Shown: positions 6,641-15,550 of the stretch, piece by piece | How positions within the stretch are numbered: position 1 is the first letter of the stretch | Layout of the letters: each line of letters starts with the position of its first letter | Origin: DASPPM01 sp052143835 | Lineage (GTDB): Bacteria > Pseudomonadota > Alphaproteobacteria > JACZXZ01 | Assembly (NCBI GenBank): GCA_052143835.1 | Contig: JBKQRV010000165.1 | Coordinates: forward strand, 1-50,714 | DNA: 50,714 nucleotides | Direction of reading: 5' to 3' | Program-made: the position numbers and the translations under genes | The notes under the pieces: model-generated | Database searches by the model: none | The model's input: the letters and a program-made list of their open reading frames with translations, nothing else | What the model was told of the DNA's origin: nothing

Positions 6641-7927
6641 TCAGCTCGAATAATTCAGCTTCTCGATTGCTTCAAGTTTCTGTGCGAGCGATGCGCCGCC
6701 GCTGTACAAGCCATAGGTGATCCGGGGTTTCTCGTGGCCAAGTATGTCGGCTGCGACGTTCTCAGCTACGCCCGCATTCTCAAGCATGGTCGCTACCGTC
6801 TTGCGGATTGAATGGAATACGAGATCGGGGCCAAAGCCGAGCGCCGTCTTGAGACGGCTAAACCTCTTGCTGATAGCGCCGCGACGGTCGCCGTACTTGT
6901 CGCGGCCAAGGCCCGAGATCATAAAGCCATCCGTGCTCGCCGTTGCGAGGCGCTTGATCGTCGGCGCCAGTTTCGAGTGGATGGGCACTTGACGCCATCC
7001 TGCGGCCGTCTTGGCCTCGCCGATCTCGATATAGCCGGCCTTTACCTTGGCCACCTTGAGGCTCGTGATTTCCTCAACGCGAGCCCCGGTATAAGCCGCG
7101 ATCTCGATTAAGTCGGCGAGCGCCGCATCCCCGCCCTTGCGAGCCTCACCTAGCAGCTTGAGAACGTCGGCCGGCTCGAAGTGCTGGCGCCGGGCTTGCA
7201 TGGCTTCCTTGCTGTTCTGTGCAATCATCAAGCGGTCAAACGGCTCGTTGTCGTCCGACACTTCCTCCTTAGAGCCAAGGTAGCGCCAGTAGCCCCGCAA
7301 TGCGGATAGAGCGCGGCGGATCGTTCCTGCGGCCTTGCCGCCCGCCGCTTGCTGATTGATCCACTTCTGCACGGCTTTGCGTTGCACGTCGGCAATGTAG
7401 GGGAACGTCTCGGCAAACCTCGCGATGATCGCGCGCCTCATGTCCTTGTCTTTGTCCTCGATGCGCAGCCCGGCGAGGTACTCGCCTAGGTGTTCAGTGA
7501 ACGGGACAAGCTTGCCCGTCGCGAGATCGCGGAAGCGCACGGCGGTCTTGATCTCGGGCTCGCTACTAGTCTCAGGCTCGCCGGGCCATTCAAGCAGCTT
7601 GCCCGCTTTCGAGTAGGCGTCGAATATCAGGCTTTCCGATTTGTTCTCGACAGAGGCGAGGATGCGTTGCCGCTCGGCTTCCGTGGGCGCTTCTCTCAAT
7701 GCGCGGCGGTAGAACGCTGCATCGCTCTCGGGGTTGCTACGTTCCCGCGCGTGGTCGATCTGTGAAAGCCAAGACGCTTCGAGCACGGCCGCGCGCCTTT
7801 TGGCCACGCCCTTGTCTTCCGTTTCGAGGCTCTTGACGAAGCGGCGCTTGCCAAGTAGCGCTTGCACGTCGGCCGGGATGTCATGGAGTGCGAGCCAGCG
7901 GCGTCGGCGACGTTCCAGATAGGCCAT
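6641..7927 (-). CDS. int: Tyrosine recombinase / phage-type integrase
   Basis: A 428-residue site-specific tyrosine recombinase. The N-terminal 60 residues (MAYLERRRRRWLALHDIPAD...) match the small N-terminal domain common in proteobacterial prophage integrases; a SAM-like core-binding domain covers about 130-225 and the catalytic domain 245-420. Catalytic residues are visible: Arg283 in AAYTGARVEE, Lys306, His372 and Arg375 in HSIRKT, His398 in ILGHEK, and the nucleophile Tyr408 in TYGLYSGG. I chose the ATG at 7927 because the upstream in-frame codons do not fit the family. It marks the right edge of the element; host genes begin about 50 bases away. All active-site residues are intact. Confidence 0.93.
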   Translation of the reverse strand: MAYLERRRRRWLALHDIPADVQALLGKRRFVKSLETEDKGVAKRRAAVLEASWLSQIDHARERSNPESDAAFYRRALREAPTEAERQRILASVENKSESLIFDAYSKAGKLLEWPGEPETSSEPEIKTAVRFRDLATGKLVPFTEHLGEYLAGLRIEDKDKDMRRAIIARFAETFPYIADVQRKAVQKWINQQAAGGKAAGTIRRALSALRGYWRYLGSKEEVSDDNEPFDRLMIAQNSKEAMQARRQHFEPADVLKLLGEARKGGDAALADLIEIAAYTGARVEEITSLKVAKVKAGYIEIGEAKTAAGWRQVPIHSKLAPTIKRLATASTDGFMISGLGRDKYGDRRGAISKRFSRLKTALGFGPDLVFHSIRKTVATMLENAGVAENVAADILGHEKPRITYGLYSGGASLAQKLEAIEKLNYSS

Positions 7928-7980
7928 GCCCGTTGCCCTCCACACACGCTTTCCCCACTCCTACATAGCAACGAAGTGCC

Positions 7981-8232
7981 ATGTTTGCAAGGTTTTCACG
8001 GCCTTCCTGGTTAAAACGTCGCATCATTATCCCCATCGGCTATGCGGCGACCGCGCTCTGGATGGGGGTGATCCTCACGATCACCCATGAGGACGCGAAT
8101 CACCCGCTCTTCAAGCTGATCTTCACCGTGCCGCTTGCCGGCTGGATTCTCGGCATTGCGGCGGCGAAGCTCGTCGGCCGCCTGTGGCCCAAAGAGACGC
8201 CTCGCGAGGCCGAGCGCCGAAGACGGCCTTGA
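7981..8232 (+). CDS. Small two-helix membrane protein (83 aa)
   Basis: Two hydrophobic helices (about residues 15-33 and 46-65) between a basic N-terminus (RFSRPSWLKRR) and a charged tail (KETPREAERRRRP). Base composition matches the host part of the window. It starts 54 bases from the integrase start, so the element's attachment site is probably close to its 5' end. Function unknown. Confidence 0.5.
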   Translation: MFARFSRPSWLKRRIIIPIGYAATALWMGVILTITHEDANHPLFKLIFTVPLAGWILGIAAAKLVGRLWPKETPREAERRRRP

Positions 8233-8257
8233 GCGCGCGCATCGGCTCTGACGCGGC

Positions 8258-9034
8258 TCAGCCGCTTGCGTCGTCGAGGATTTCGCCGCCGAGTGCGATG
8301 AGGATCTGCCTGAGCTCGTTCGCCGTGCGCTCGATCGCGCGCTCATCGGTCGCGCGGATGACGAGGCTCACGCCGAAGCGGCCCTGGCGATAGAAGGGAT
8401 AGCTGCCGATCTCGACCTCGGGGTGACGCGCCTGCAAGGCGCCCAGCCCTTCGGCGATCTTGCCTTCCGGCAGGTTGGTCGCGAGCGTGCGCGCGCAGAG
8501 GGGCTCGCCGCCGACGATGCGGTGACGCAGGCCGTGGAACATGGCCTGCATGATGGCGGGCACCCCAGCCATGACGAAGACATTGCCGATCTGGAAGCCC
8601 GGGGCGCCGCTCACTGGATTGTCGATGAGCACGCCCCCTTCGGGGACGTTCGCCATCCTGAGGCGCGCCTCGTTCAAATCGGCCGGATTCGCGAAGCGGC
8701 GCGCCAGCATCTTGACCGCCTCCGGATGACGCCGCAGCGGCACGCCGAAGGCCTTGGCGACGCATTCGGCCGTGATGTCGTCGTGGGTGGGGCCGATGCC
8801 GCCGGTGGTGAAGACGTAGTCGTACTCGGCGCGGAGCGCGTTGAGGGCCGCAATGATGCGTTCCTCCACGTCGGGAACCACGCGCGCCTCGAGGAGACGC
8901 ACGCCGAGCTTGTTGAGTTCGATCGCGAGATAGGGGAGGTTCGCATCCTTGGTGCGGCCCGAGAGGATCTCGTTGCCGATGACGAGAACTGCCGCCGTGA
9001 CACGCTTGGGCGCTTCGCTGGGGGCCTTTCTCAT
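8258..9034 (-). CDS. CinA-like competence/damage-inducible protein A (MoaB/Mog domain)
   Basis: 258 residues, the usual length of the stand-alone N-terminal CinA domain in Alphaproteobacteria. It has the molybdopterin-binding (MoCF) fold: VLVIGNEILSGRTKDAN at the start, then the FTTGGIGPTHDDITAE signature near residue 65 and VSGAPGFQIGNVFVMAGVPA later. In longer relatives this domain carries ADP-ribose/FAD pyrophosphatase activity; the deamidase domain of full CinA is absent. The frame is open far upstream, but the ATG at 9034 (MRKAPSEAPKRVTAAV) gives the family N-terminus. Confidence 0.85.
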   Translation of the reverse strand: MRKAPSEAPKRVTAAVLVIGNEILSGRTKDANLPYLAIELNKLGVRLLEARVVPDVEERIIAALNALRAEYDYVFTTGGIGPTHDDITAECVAKAFGVPLRRHPEAVKMLARRFANPADLNEARLRMANVPEGGVLIDNPVSGAPGFQIGNVFVMAGVPAIMQAMFHGLRHRIVGGEPLCARTLATNLPEGKIAEGLGALQARHPEVEIGSYPFYRQGRFGVSLVIRATDERAIERTANELRQILIALGGEILDDASG

Positions 9035-9286
9035 GTGACCTCTAATGGCGGGGCTCGCAATGGAAAAAGCATCGCCTCGGCGCCGCCCCCGCCATGGTGC
9101 GCGGCCTCGCGTCGACACTGCGCTCGGCCGCGTGGACCCATCATTATAGTGCGTTGCAAGGACAAAATGCGTAGCTGGTTTGCCAGCGCCACGGCACACG
9201 AATTTACCGCGGGCGGGAGTGCTGCGGGCGCGCGGGCGCGGGCGGGGGAACGTTGAAGCGCCCGGCATGCGCGGTTAAGGTCGGGC

Positions 9287-10039
9287 ATGCGTTTTGCGGA
9301 GCCCCTTTTGCGCGGCCAGCTGGTCAGGCGCTATAAGCGCTTCCTGGCCGACGTCGAGCTCGCCGACGGCAGCGTCGCCACGGTGCACTGCCCGAATCCC
9401 GGAGGCATGATCGGCCTCGACAGGCCGGGCTCGGAGGTCTGGCTCTCGCGCTCACCGAATGCGGGGCGCAAGCTCCCCTTGACGCTCGAGCTGATCCGCA
9501 CCGCGGGCGGACTCGTCGGCGTCAACACCAGCCATCCCAACCGTCTCGTCGAGGAGGCGCTCTTGGCCGAGCGGCTCCCCGAGCTTGCCGGCTATGCCTC
9601 CATCCGGCGTGAGGTGCGCTACGGCGAGAGCTCGCGCATCGACCTGTTGCTCGAGGGGCCGGGACGACCTATTTGCTACGTCGAGGTCAAGAACGTCCAT
9701 CTGAAGCGCGACCCTCGCGCGTCGGGCGGGCCGGCCGAGTTTCCCGATGCGGTCACAAAGAGAGGGGCCAAGCACTTGAGGGAACTCGCCGCCGCGGTCG
9801 GGCGCGGGGCGCGGGCGGTCGTGCTTTTTGTGGTGCAGCGGCAGGACTGCGAGAGCTTCCGCATCGCCGCCGACATTGATCCGGGCTTCGAGCGGGCGTT
9901 TCACGAAGCGGTGAGGCGTGGCGTCGAGGCTCTGTGTTATGCTTGCAAAGTGACCCGCGAAGCCATTGAATTGACGCGGCCGCTCCCGCTCGAGCTCGGC
10001 CGCGGAGAGGTACCTGAGACAGGCAGCTTAAGACGATGA
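9287..10039 (+). CDS. sfsA: SfsA family DNA/RNA nuclease
   Basis: 250 residues, near the family length of about 235-245. The N-terminal OB-like part (RFAEPLLRGQLVRRYKRFLADV, then HCPNPGGM) and the C-terminal nuclease-like core (SRIDLLLEG, CYVEVKNVHL, FPDAVTKRGAKHLRELA) are all present in order. The PD-(D/E)XK-like residues Asp, Glu and Lys (RIDLLL...VEVKN) are intact. First named as a sugar fermentation stimulation protein in E. coli. Its stop overlaps the start of map by four bases. Confidence 0.93.
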   Translation: MRFAEPLLRGQLVRRYKRFLADVELADGSVATVHCPNPGGMIGLDRPGSEVWLSRSPNAGRKLPLTLELIRTAGGLVGVNTSHPNRLVEEALLAERLPELAGYASIRREVRYGESSRIDLLLEGPGRPICYVEVKNVHLKRDPRASGGPAEFPDAVTKRGAKHLRELAAAVGRGARAVVLFVVQRQDCESFRIAADIDPGFERAFHEAVRRGVEALCYACKVTREAIELTRPLPLELGRGEVPETGSLRR

Positions 10040-10860
10040 GCCAGATGGAGCGCAGCGCCCGGGTCCTCCCGGAGGAAACCCGGATCAAGATTCACGGACC
10101 CGACCATTTCGAGGGCATGCGACGGGCCGGCCGGCTCGCCGCCGAGACCCTCGATTTCATCGTGCCCGCGATCAAGCCGGGGGTTTCGACGGGCGAGCTC
10201 GACCGGCTCTGCCACGATTTCATCGTGAGCCATGGCGCCGTCCCCGCCCCGCTCAACTACCGCGGCTTCCCGCGCTCGATCTGCACCTCGGTCAACCACG
10301 TCGTCTGTCACGGCATTCCCTCCGAGGACAAGGTCCTGGTGGAAGGCGACATCATCAACATCGACGTGACCACCATTCTCGACGGCTGGCACGGCGACAC
10401 CAGCCGCATGTTCGAGGTAGGCGAGGTCAGGCTCAAGGCGCGCCGACTCATCGAGGTGACCTACGAGGCGATGATGCGCGGAATCGCGGCCGTGCGGCCG
10501 GGGGGGACGACGGGCGACATCGGCTTTGCCATCCAGAGCTTCGCCGAGGCGCACCGCTACTCGGTCGTGCGCGACTTCTGCGGCCACGGCCTGGGCCGCG
10601 TGTTTCACGACTCGCCGAGCATCCTCCATTTCGGCGAGCCGGGCGAGGGCGTGCCGCTGCGCGAGGGCATGTTCTTCACCGTCGAGCCCATGATCAACGC
10701 AGGCAAGTTCGCGGTGAAGATCCTGGGCGACGGCTGGACCGCCGTGACCAAGGACCGCTCGCTCTCGGCGCAGTTCGAGCACTCGGTGGGCGTCACCGCC
10801 GATGGCTGCGAGATTTTCACGCTTTCGCCCAAGGGCTGGCACAAGCCGCCTTACCTCTGA
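10036..10860 (+). CDS. map: Type I methionine aminopeptidase
   Basis: Removes the initiator methionine from new proteins. 274 residues. All five metal ligands are visible in their motifs: the two Asp in NIDVTTILDGWHGDT, His in GHGLGRVFHD, Glu in FTVEPM and Glu in QFEHSVGV. The conserved CTSVNHVVCHGIP loop is also present. Translationally coupled to sfsA (ATGA overlap), the arrangement common in Alphaproteobacteria, with radC 30 bases downstream. Confidence 0.97.
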   Translation: MSQMERSARVLPEETRIKIHGPDHFEGMRRAGRLAAETLDFIVPAIKPGVSTGELDRLCHDFIVSHGAVPAPLNYRGFPRSICTSVNHVVCHGIPSEDKVLVEGDIINIDVTTILDGWHGDTSRMFEVGEVRLKARRLIEVTYEAMMRGIAAVRPGGTTGDIGFAIQSFAEAHRYSVVRDFCGHGLGRVFHDSPSILHFGEPGEGVPLREGMFFTVEPMINAGKFAVKILGDGWTAVTKDRSLSAQFEHSVGVTADGCEIFTLSPKGWHKPPYL

Positions 10861-10889
10861 GCCATCCGCAAGAGCTGCGCGGTCCCGCC

Positions 10890-11588
10890 ATGAAGGAGAC
10901 GCCCAGCAAGCCCGAGACCCCCCACTACCTCGGCCACCGCCAGAGGTTGAGGGAGCGCTTCGGGCTCGCGGGCGCCGATGCGCTGCCGGACTACGAGCTG
11001 CTCGAGCTCCTGCTCTATCTCGCGATTCCGCGCGGCGACGTGAAGCCCTTGGCCAAGAAGCTCCTCGATCGTTTCGGCGGCCTTTCGGGCGTGCTGGGTG
11101 CCGAGGCCAAGGAGCTCGCCGAGCTCAAGGGCGTGGGCGAGGTCACCATCCACATGCTCAAGCTGGTGCAGGCGGCCGGCATCAGGCTCGGGCGCGAGGA
11201 AGTCATGGCGCGGCCGGTGATCGGCAACTGGCGCCAGCTCCTCGCCTACTGCCGCGCCGCCATGGCCCACAACAAGATCGAGCAGTTCCGCATTCTCTTC
11301 CTCGACCGCAAGAACGGCGTGATCGCGGACGAGGTGCAGCAGAGGGGGACCGTCGATCACACGCCGGTCTATCCGCGCGAGGTGGTGAAGCGCGCGCTCG
11401 AGCTCAGCGCCTCCTCCATCCTCATGGTGCACAATCACCCCTCGGGCGACCCCACGCCCTCGCGCGCCGACATCGAGATGACGCGCGAGGTGCGCGAGGC
11501 CGCCGAGAAGCTCGGCATCACGCTGCACGATCACGTCATCATCTCCAAGAGCGGCCATAACAGCTTCAAGGCCATGGGACTGCTGTAG
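10890..11588 (+). CDS. radC: RadC family protein (JAB/MPN domain)
   Basis: 232 residues. N-terminal helix-hairpin-helix part (LAELKGVGEVTIHMLKLVQA) and C-terminal JAB domain with the metal-binding signature HNHPSGDPTPSRAD near residue 180. RadC was long listed as DNA repair, but its function is not settled; the JAMM residues suggest a metallohydrolase. Same strand as sfsA-map and probably the last gene of that operon. Confidence 0.93.
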   Translation: MKETPSKPETPHYLGHRQRLRERFGLAGADALPDYELLELLLYLAIPRGDVKPLAKKLLDRFGGLSGVLGAEAKELAELKGVGEVTIHMLKLVQAAGIRLGREEVMARPVIGNWRQLLAYCRAAMAHNKIEQFRILFLDRKNGVIADEVQQRGTVDHTPVYPREVVKRALELSASSILMVHNHPSGDPTPSRADIEMTREVREAAEKLGITLHDHVIISKSGHNSFKAMGLL

Positions 11589-11646
11589 CTCCCTCGCCCT
11601 TCCCATCGCCCTGCCGATCTGCAATAAGAGGCCCCAAGAGGCCCGC

Positions 11647-12951
11647 ATGATTCCGCGCTACAGCCGACCCGAGATGGCGGCGATCTGGTCGCCCGAGAAC
11701 CGCCTCAGAATCTGGTTCGAGATCGAGGCCCATGCCGCGCAGGCGCAGGCCGAGCTCGGCGTCATCCCGAAGAAGGCCGCCGCCGCCATCTGGCGGCGCG
11801 GGCGCGGCAAGGTGCGGCCCGAGCGGGTCGAGGCGATCGAGCGCGAGGTGCGCCACGACGTGATCGCCTTCCTGACCGCACTCGCCGAGCACGTGGGCCG
11901 CGAGGCGCGCTTCGTCCACCAGGGCATGACCTCCTCCGACGTGCTCGACACCTGCCTCGCCGTGCAGCTCAAGGAAGCCGCCGACATTCTCCTCGCCGAC
12001 CTCGAGCGCGTGCTCAGAGCCCTCAAGAAGCGCGCCTTCGAGCACAAGCTCACGCTCTGCGTCGGACGCAGCCACGGCATCCACGCCGAGCCCACCACCT
12101 TCGGGCTCAAGCTCGCCGGGCACTACGCCGAGTTCGCGCGCAACCGCGAGCGGCTCAAGGGAGCCCGGCGCGAGATCGCGACCTGCGCCATCTCGGGAGC
12201 GGTCGGCACCTTCGCCAACATCGATCCTTTCGTCGAGCGCTATGTCGCCAAGAAGCTCGGCCTCGAGGTCGAGCCGGTTTCGACCCAGGTGATTCCGCGC
12301 GACCGTCACGCGGCCTTCTTCTCGGCCTTAGCACTTGCAGCCGGCGGCGTCGAGCGGCTCGCGGTCGAAATCCGCCATCTCCAGAGAAGCGAGGTGCGCG
12401 AGGTGGAGGAGTATTTCGCGCCGCAGCAGAAGGGCAGCTCCGCCATGCCCCACAAGCGCAACCCCGTGCTCTCGGAGAACCTCACCGGGCTCGCGCGCCT
12501 GGTGCGCGCCTACGTGGTGCCCGCGCTCGAGAACGTGGCCCTCTGGCACGAGCGCGACATCTCCCACTCGGCGGTCGAGCGCGTGATCGCACCCGATGCC
12601 ACGATCGCGCTCGACTTCGCGCTGGTCCGCCTGGCGGACTTGATCGAGCGCCTCGTCGTCTACCCCGAGAACATGCGGGCCAACCTCGAGCGCTACGGCG
12701 GCCTCGTGCATTCCCAACGCGTGCTGCTCGCCTTGACCCAGGCCGGGATGAGCCGCGAGGACGCCTACCGCCTCGTCCAGCGCCACGCCATGAAGGTATT
12801 TCGAGAGGACGGCGACTTCCTCGCGAGCCTCGAGTCGGATGCCGAGGTAGGCAAGTATCTGCCCCCTCGGCGGCTCGCCGGGCTCTTCGACCTACGCTAT
12901 CACACCAAGAACGTCGACAAGATCTTCCGCCGCGCCTTCGGGCGGGGCTGA
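11647..12951 (+). CDS. purB: Adenylosuccinate lyase
   Basis: Catalyses two steps of purine synthesis: SAICAR to AICAR plus fumarate and adenylosuccinate to AMP plus fumarate. 434 residues, the short form typical of Alphaproteobacteria. The fumarase/ASL superfamily signature GSSAMPHKRNP lies near residue 265, with the catalytic Ser in the flexible loop; TSSDVLDT and GRSHGIHAEPT (catalytic His) are upstream. It sits three kilobases before the purCSQL cluster on the same strand. Confidence 0.97.
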   Translation: MIPRYSRPEMAAIWSPENRLRIWFEIEAHAAQAQAELGVIPKKAAAAIWRRGRGKVRPERVEAIEREVRHDVIAFLTALAEHVGREARFVHQGMTSSDVLDTCLAVQLKEAADILLADLERVLRALKKRAFEHKLTLCVGRSHGIHAEPTTFGLKLAGHYAEFARNRERLKGARREIATCAISGAVGTFANIDPFVERYVAKKLGLEVEPVSTQVIPRDRHAAFFSALALAAGGVERLAVEIRHLQRSEVREVEEYFAPQQKGSSAMPHKRNPVLSENLTGLARLVRAYVVPALENVALWHERDISHSAVERVIAPDATIALDFALVRLADLIERLVVYPENMRANLERYGGLVHSQRVLLALTQAGMSREDAYRLVQRHAMKVFREDGDFLASLESDAEVGKYLPPRRLAGLFDLRYHTKNVDKIFRRAFGRG

Positions 12952-12967
12952 GCCGGCGTGCCGCAGG

Positions 12968-13297
12968 CTATTTGGTCTCCTTCATCACCTGCTGGCGCGC
13001 CTCCTCGAGACACTCCTCGAGGTGCCGCCGGATGCGATGGGGCGAGACATCGAGACCGTGCTCGTTGAAGTCCGCGCGGAGCATCTCGACGAGATGCTCC
13101 TCCACGTGCTTCATGAGGTTCTTCTCGATGACCGCCTTGGCGTAGGCATCGGCCTCGGCGCCCTTGAGGCCCATCTTGCTTGCAGCCCACAAGCCCACCA
13201 GCTTGTCCCGCCGCACCATCACCTTGAAGCGAAATTCCTCGTCGTGCCTGTACTTCGCCTCGAACTGCTTCTCGCGGTCGTCGAAAATATGGCTCAT
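12968..13297 (-). CDS. F1Fo-ATPase inhibitor zeta subunit (DUF1476)
   Basis: 109 residues, matching the alphaproteobacterial zeta inhibitor first characterised in Paracoccus. The N-terminal inhibitory segment (FDDREKQFEAKYRHDEEFRF) and the following RRDKLVGLWAA helix are typical. It binds F1 and blocks reverse ATP hydrolysis. It is convergent with purB (16 bases apart) and is a hallmark alphaproteobacterial gene. Confidence 0.9.
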   Translation of the reverse strand: MSHIFDDREKQFEAKYRHDEEFRFKVMVRRDKLVGLWAASKMGLKGAEADAYAKAVIEKNLMKHVEEHLVEMLRADFNEHGLDVSPHRIRRHLEECLEEARQQVMKETK

Positions 13298-13391
13298 CGG
13301 CGCTTTAGCTCCCCCTCGCCGCTCGCGGCCAAACGCGCGCGGGATCAGTCTCTTATAGCGGGGGGCTCATGCGAGTGGTATCGAAATCCTC

Positions 13392-14189
13392 ATGTGCACG
13401 GTCGTCATGCTGCTGCGCCCCGGCCATGCCTGGCCGGTGCTGATCGCCGCCAATCGGGACGAGATGCTGTCGCGGTCGTGGCAGCCGCCGGCCGCGCACT
13501 GGCCGGACCGGCCCGGAGTCGTGGCCGGACTGGACGAGCTGGCCGGCGGCAGCTGGCTCGGCATCAACCGCGAGGGCCTCGTCGCCGCCGTCCTCAACCG
13601 CCACGGCTCGCTCGGGCCTGCCGAGGGACGACGCAGCCGCGGCGAGCTCGTGCTCGAGGCCCTCGACCATGCGGACGCAGACCTCGCGGCGCGAGCCTTG
13701 GCCGAGCTCGACACGCGCGCCTACCGCACCTTCAACATGGTGGTGATCGACAACAGCCGGGCCTTTTGGCTGCGCAACCTCGGCGAGGACGGCCCCGGGC
13801 GAATCGAGCTCTTCCCCCTCGCCCCCGGCTACTCGATGATCACCGCGCATGACCGCAACGACCGCGAGAGCGCCCGCATCCGCGCCAACCTGCCGCGCTT
13901 CGAGCGCGCGGCCGTCCCCGACCCCGAGCGTGGCGACTGGACGGCCTGGCAGGCGATCCTCGCGAGCCGGGGGCAGGACGCCGAAGAGAACGGCCAAGAG
14001 GACGCCCACGAGAACGCCCACGAAAACGCCCACGAAAACGCCATGTGCGTGGTGACCGAGCGCGGCTTCGGCACCTCCTCGAGCTCGCTCATAGCCCTCC
14101 CCTCGCGTGAGCGGGCAGGGGTTCGGCCGCGTTGGCTCTTCGCCAAGGGCCGCCCGGGCGAGGCGCCCTATCTGCCGATCGTTCTTTGA
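13392..14189 (+). CDS. NRDE family protein (TANGO2-like)
   Basis: 265 residues. The family signature is present: start MCTVVMLL, then the defining motif LIAANRDEM near residue 20 and GGSWLGINREGLVAAVLNRH near residue 55. An N-terminal nucleophile (Ntn) hydrolase fold with Cys2 is expected. The biochemical role is uncertain; the eukaryotic relative is linked to Golgi organisation and metabolism. Residues 203-217 carry an unusual acidic tetrapeptide repeat (ENAH units) encoded by a 12-base tandem repeat that splits the C-terminal part. Confidence 0.85.
   Translation: MCTVVMLLRPGHAWPVLIAANRDEMLSRSWQPPAAHWPDRPGVVAGLDELAGGSWLGINREGLVAAVLNRHGSLGPAEGRRSRGELVLEALDHADADLAARALAELDTRAYRTFNMVVIDNSRAFWLRNLGEDGPGRIELFPLAPGYSMITAHDRNDRESARIRANLPRFERAAVPDPERGDWTAWQAILASRGQDAEENGQEDAHENAHENAHENAMCVVTERGFGTSSSSLIALPSRERAGVRPRWLFAKGRPGEAPYLPIVL
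13998..14045 (+). repeat. Four 12-base tandem repeats inside the NRDE gene
   Basis: Units at 13998, 14010, 14022 and 14034 differ by one or a few bases (GAGGACGCCCAC, GAGAACGCCCAC, GAAAACGCCCAC, GAAAACGCCATG). They encode ED-AH/ENAH repeats in frame, so changes in unit number would not shift the frame. A degenerate unit just upstream (GAAGAGAACGGCC) suggests expansion from it. Confidence 0.8.
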
Positions 14190-14221
14190 ATATTCGTGAT
14201 AGGTTCATCAAGCGCTTGTCA

Positions 14222-14249
14222 TTGTGTTGCGCGGGCCTTGTTGCTATAT
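14222..14249 (+). promoter_or_regulatory. Candidate purC promoter
   Basis: A -35-like TTGTGT and a -10-like CTATAT separated by 16 bases lie about 110 bases before purC, in the only gap on this strand that could drive the pur cluster. The match is moderate and is judged by eye. Confidence 0.4.
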
Positions 14250-14361
14250 GAGGCCGTGAGAGGGTGCCGTGCGTCGCGTATGGCGGATTTCCGCCCACGG
14301 CCGGGTCGGGCGCTCCCGGGCGTCGCCCGCGCCACGCCGGCGCTCGAGAGCGAGTTCATTC

Positions 14362-15126
14362 ATGTCCAGACGCAAGCGCATTTACGAAGGCAAGGCGAAG
14401 GTGCTGTACGAGGGCCCCGAGCCGGGCACCATCGTGCAGTATTTCAAGGACGACGCGAGCGCATTCAACGCGCGCAAGCGCGGCGTGATCACCGGCAAGG
14501 GCGTCCTCAACAACCGCATTTCCGAGTATCTCATGACGCGGCTCGGCGAGATCGGCGTGCCGACCCACTTCCTGCGCCGGCTCAACATGCGCGAGCAGCT
14601 CGTGCGCGAGGTCGAGATCATCCCGCTCGAGGTGGTGGTGCGCAACGTGGCCGCCGGCTCGTTCTCCGAGCGCTTCGGCATCGCCGAGGGCACGGCGCTG
14701 CCGCGCTCGATCGTCGAGTATTATTACAAGAACGGCGAGCTCGCCAATCCCATGGTGAGCGAGGAGCACATCACCGCCTTCGCCTGGGCGACGCCGCAGG
14801 ATCTCGACGAGATCATGTCGCTCGTCCTGCGGATCAACGACTTTCTCTCCGGTCTCTTTCTCGGCGTCGGCATCCGCCTCATCGACCTCAAGGTCGAGTT
14901 CGGGCGCCTCTGGAACGGCGACGACATGCGCATCGTGCTGGCCGACGAGATCACGCCCGACAGCTGCCGCCTCTGGGACATCAAGACCAACGAGAAGCTC
15001 GACAAGGACCGCTTCCGGCGCGATCTCGGCCAGGTCGCCGAGGCCTATCAGGAGGTGGCGCGGCGGCTCGGCATCATGCCCGAGGCAGGGCCCGCCGATC
15101 TCAAAGGCCCGGCCGTCATGCAGTGA
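14362..15126 (+). CDS. purC: SAICAR synthase
   Basis: Phosphoribosylaminoimidazole-succinocarboxamide synthase, joining CAIR and aspartate with ATP. 254 residues. N-terminal RRKRIYEGKAKVLYEG, then FKDDASAFNARKRG, the ERFGIAEGTALP segment, and DLKVEFGR. The frame is open 93 bases upstream, but the ATG at 14362 gives the family N-terminus. First gene of purC-purS-purQ-purL, the standard alphaproteobacterial order. Confidence 0.96.
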   Translation: MSRRKRIYEGKAKVLYEGPEPGTIVQYFKDDASAFNARKRGVITGKGVLNNRISEYLMTRLGEIGVPTHFLRRLNMREQLVREVEIIPLEVVVRNVAAGSFSERFGIAEGTALPRSIVEYYYKNGELANPMVSEEHITAFAWATPQDLDEIMSLVLRINDFLSGLFLGVGIRLIDLKVEFGRLWNGDDMRIVLADEITPDSCRLWDIKTNEKLDKDRFRRDLGQVAEAYQEVARRLGIMPEAGPADLKGPAVMQ

Positions 15127-15190
15127 GCGCCACGCCTCATGAGCGCGCGGCCGGAGGAGAGGCCGCTCGGGAGAGACACCGGCGAATTTC

Positions 15191-15433
15191 GTGAAGGCAA
15201 AGGTCCATATCACGCTCAAGAGCGGCGTCCTCGATCCGCAGGGAAAGGCGATCGCGCACGCGCTCGCCTCCCTCGGCTTTGCCGGCATCGGCGACGTGCG
15301 CCAGGGCAAGTACATCGAGATCGAGCTCGCCGAGGGCGACCGCGACAAAGCCAAGGCCGCGGTCGACGCCATGTGCAAGAAGCTCCTCGCCAACACCGTG
15401 ATCGAGAACTACGCGATCGAGCTGGTGCCGTAG
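15191..15433 (+). CDS. purS: FGAM synthase subunit PurS
   Basis: 80 residues, GTG start. PurS bridges PurQ and the short PurL to pass ammonia in FGAM synthesis. The family pattern is clear: KAKVHITLKSGVLDPQGKAI, then IGDVRQGKYIEIEL, ending in VIENYAIELV. It sits between purC and purQ as expected. Confidence 0.95.
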   Translation: MKAKVHITLKSGVLDPQGKAIAHALASLGFAGIGDVRQGKYIEIELAEGDRDKAKAAVDAMCKKLLANTVIENYAIELVP

Positions 15434-15443
15434 TGCCCCCTAC

Positions 15444-15527
15444 CGTCATTGCGAGCGCAGCGAAGCAATCCAGCAAAACTTCCGCATCAAGGATTCTGGA
15501 TTGCTTCGCCTACGGCTCGCAGTGACG
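15444..15527. repeat. REP-like palindromic element between purS and purQ
   Basis: Two long arms (15444-15473 and 15496-15527) are nearly perfect reverse complements: the left begins CGTCATTGCGAGCGCAGCG and the right ends GGCTCGCAGTGACG; both share the word GAAGCAATCCAG. The loop is 22 bases. This word family is a widespread intergenic palindrome in many bacteria. The element lies inside the pur operon, so the transcript would carry an extended hairpin between purS and purQ. Confidence 0.85.
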
Positions 15528-15550
15528 AGGGTTTCCCGGGTGAGATGGCC

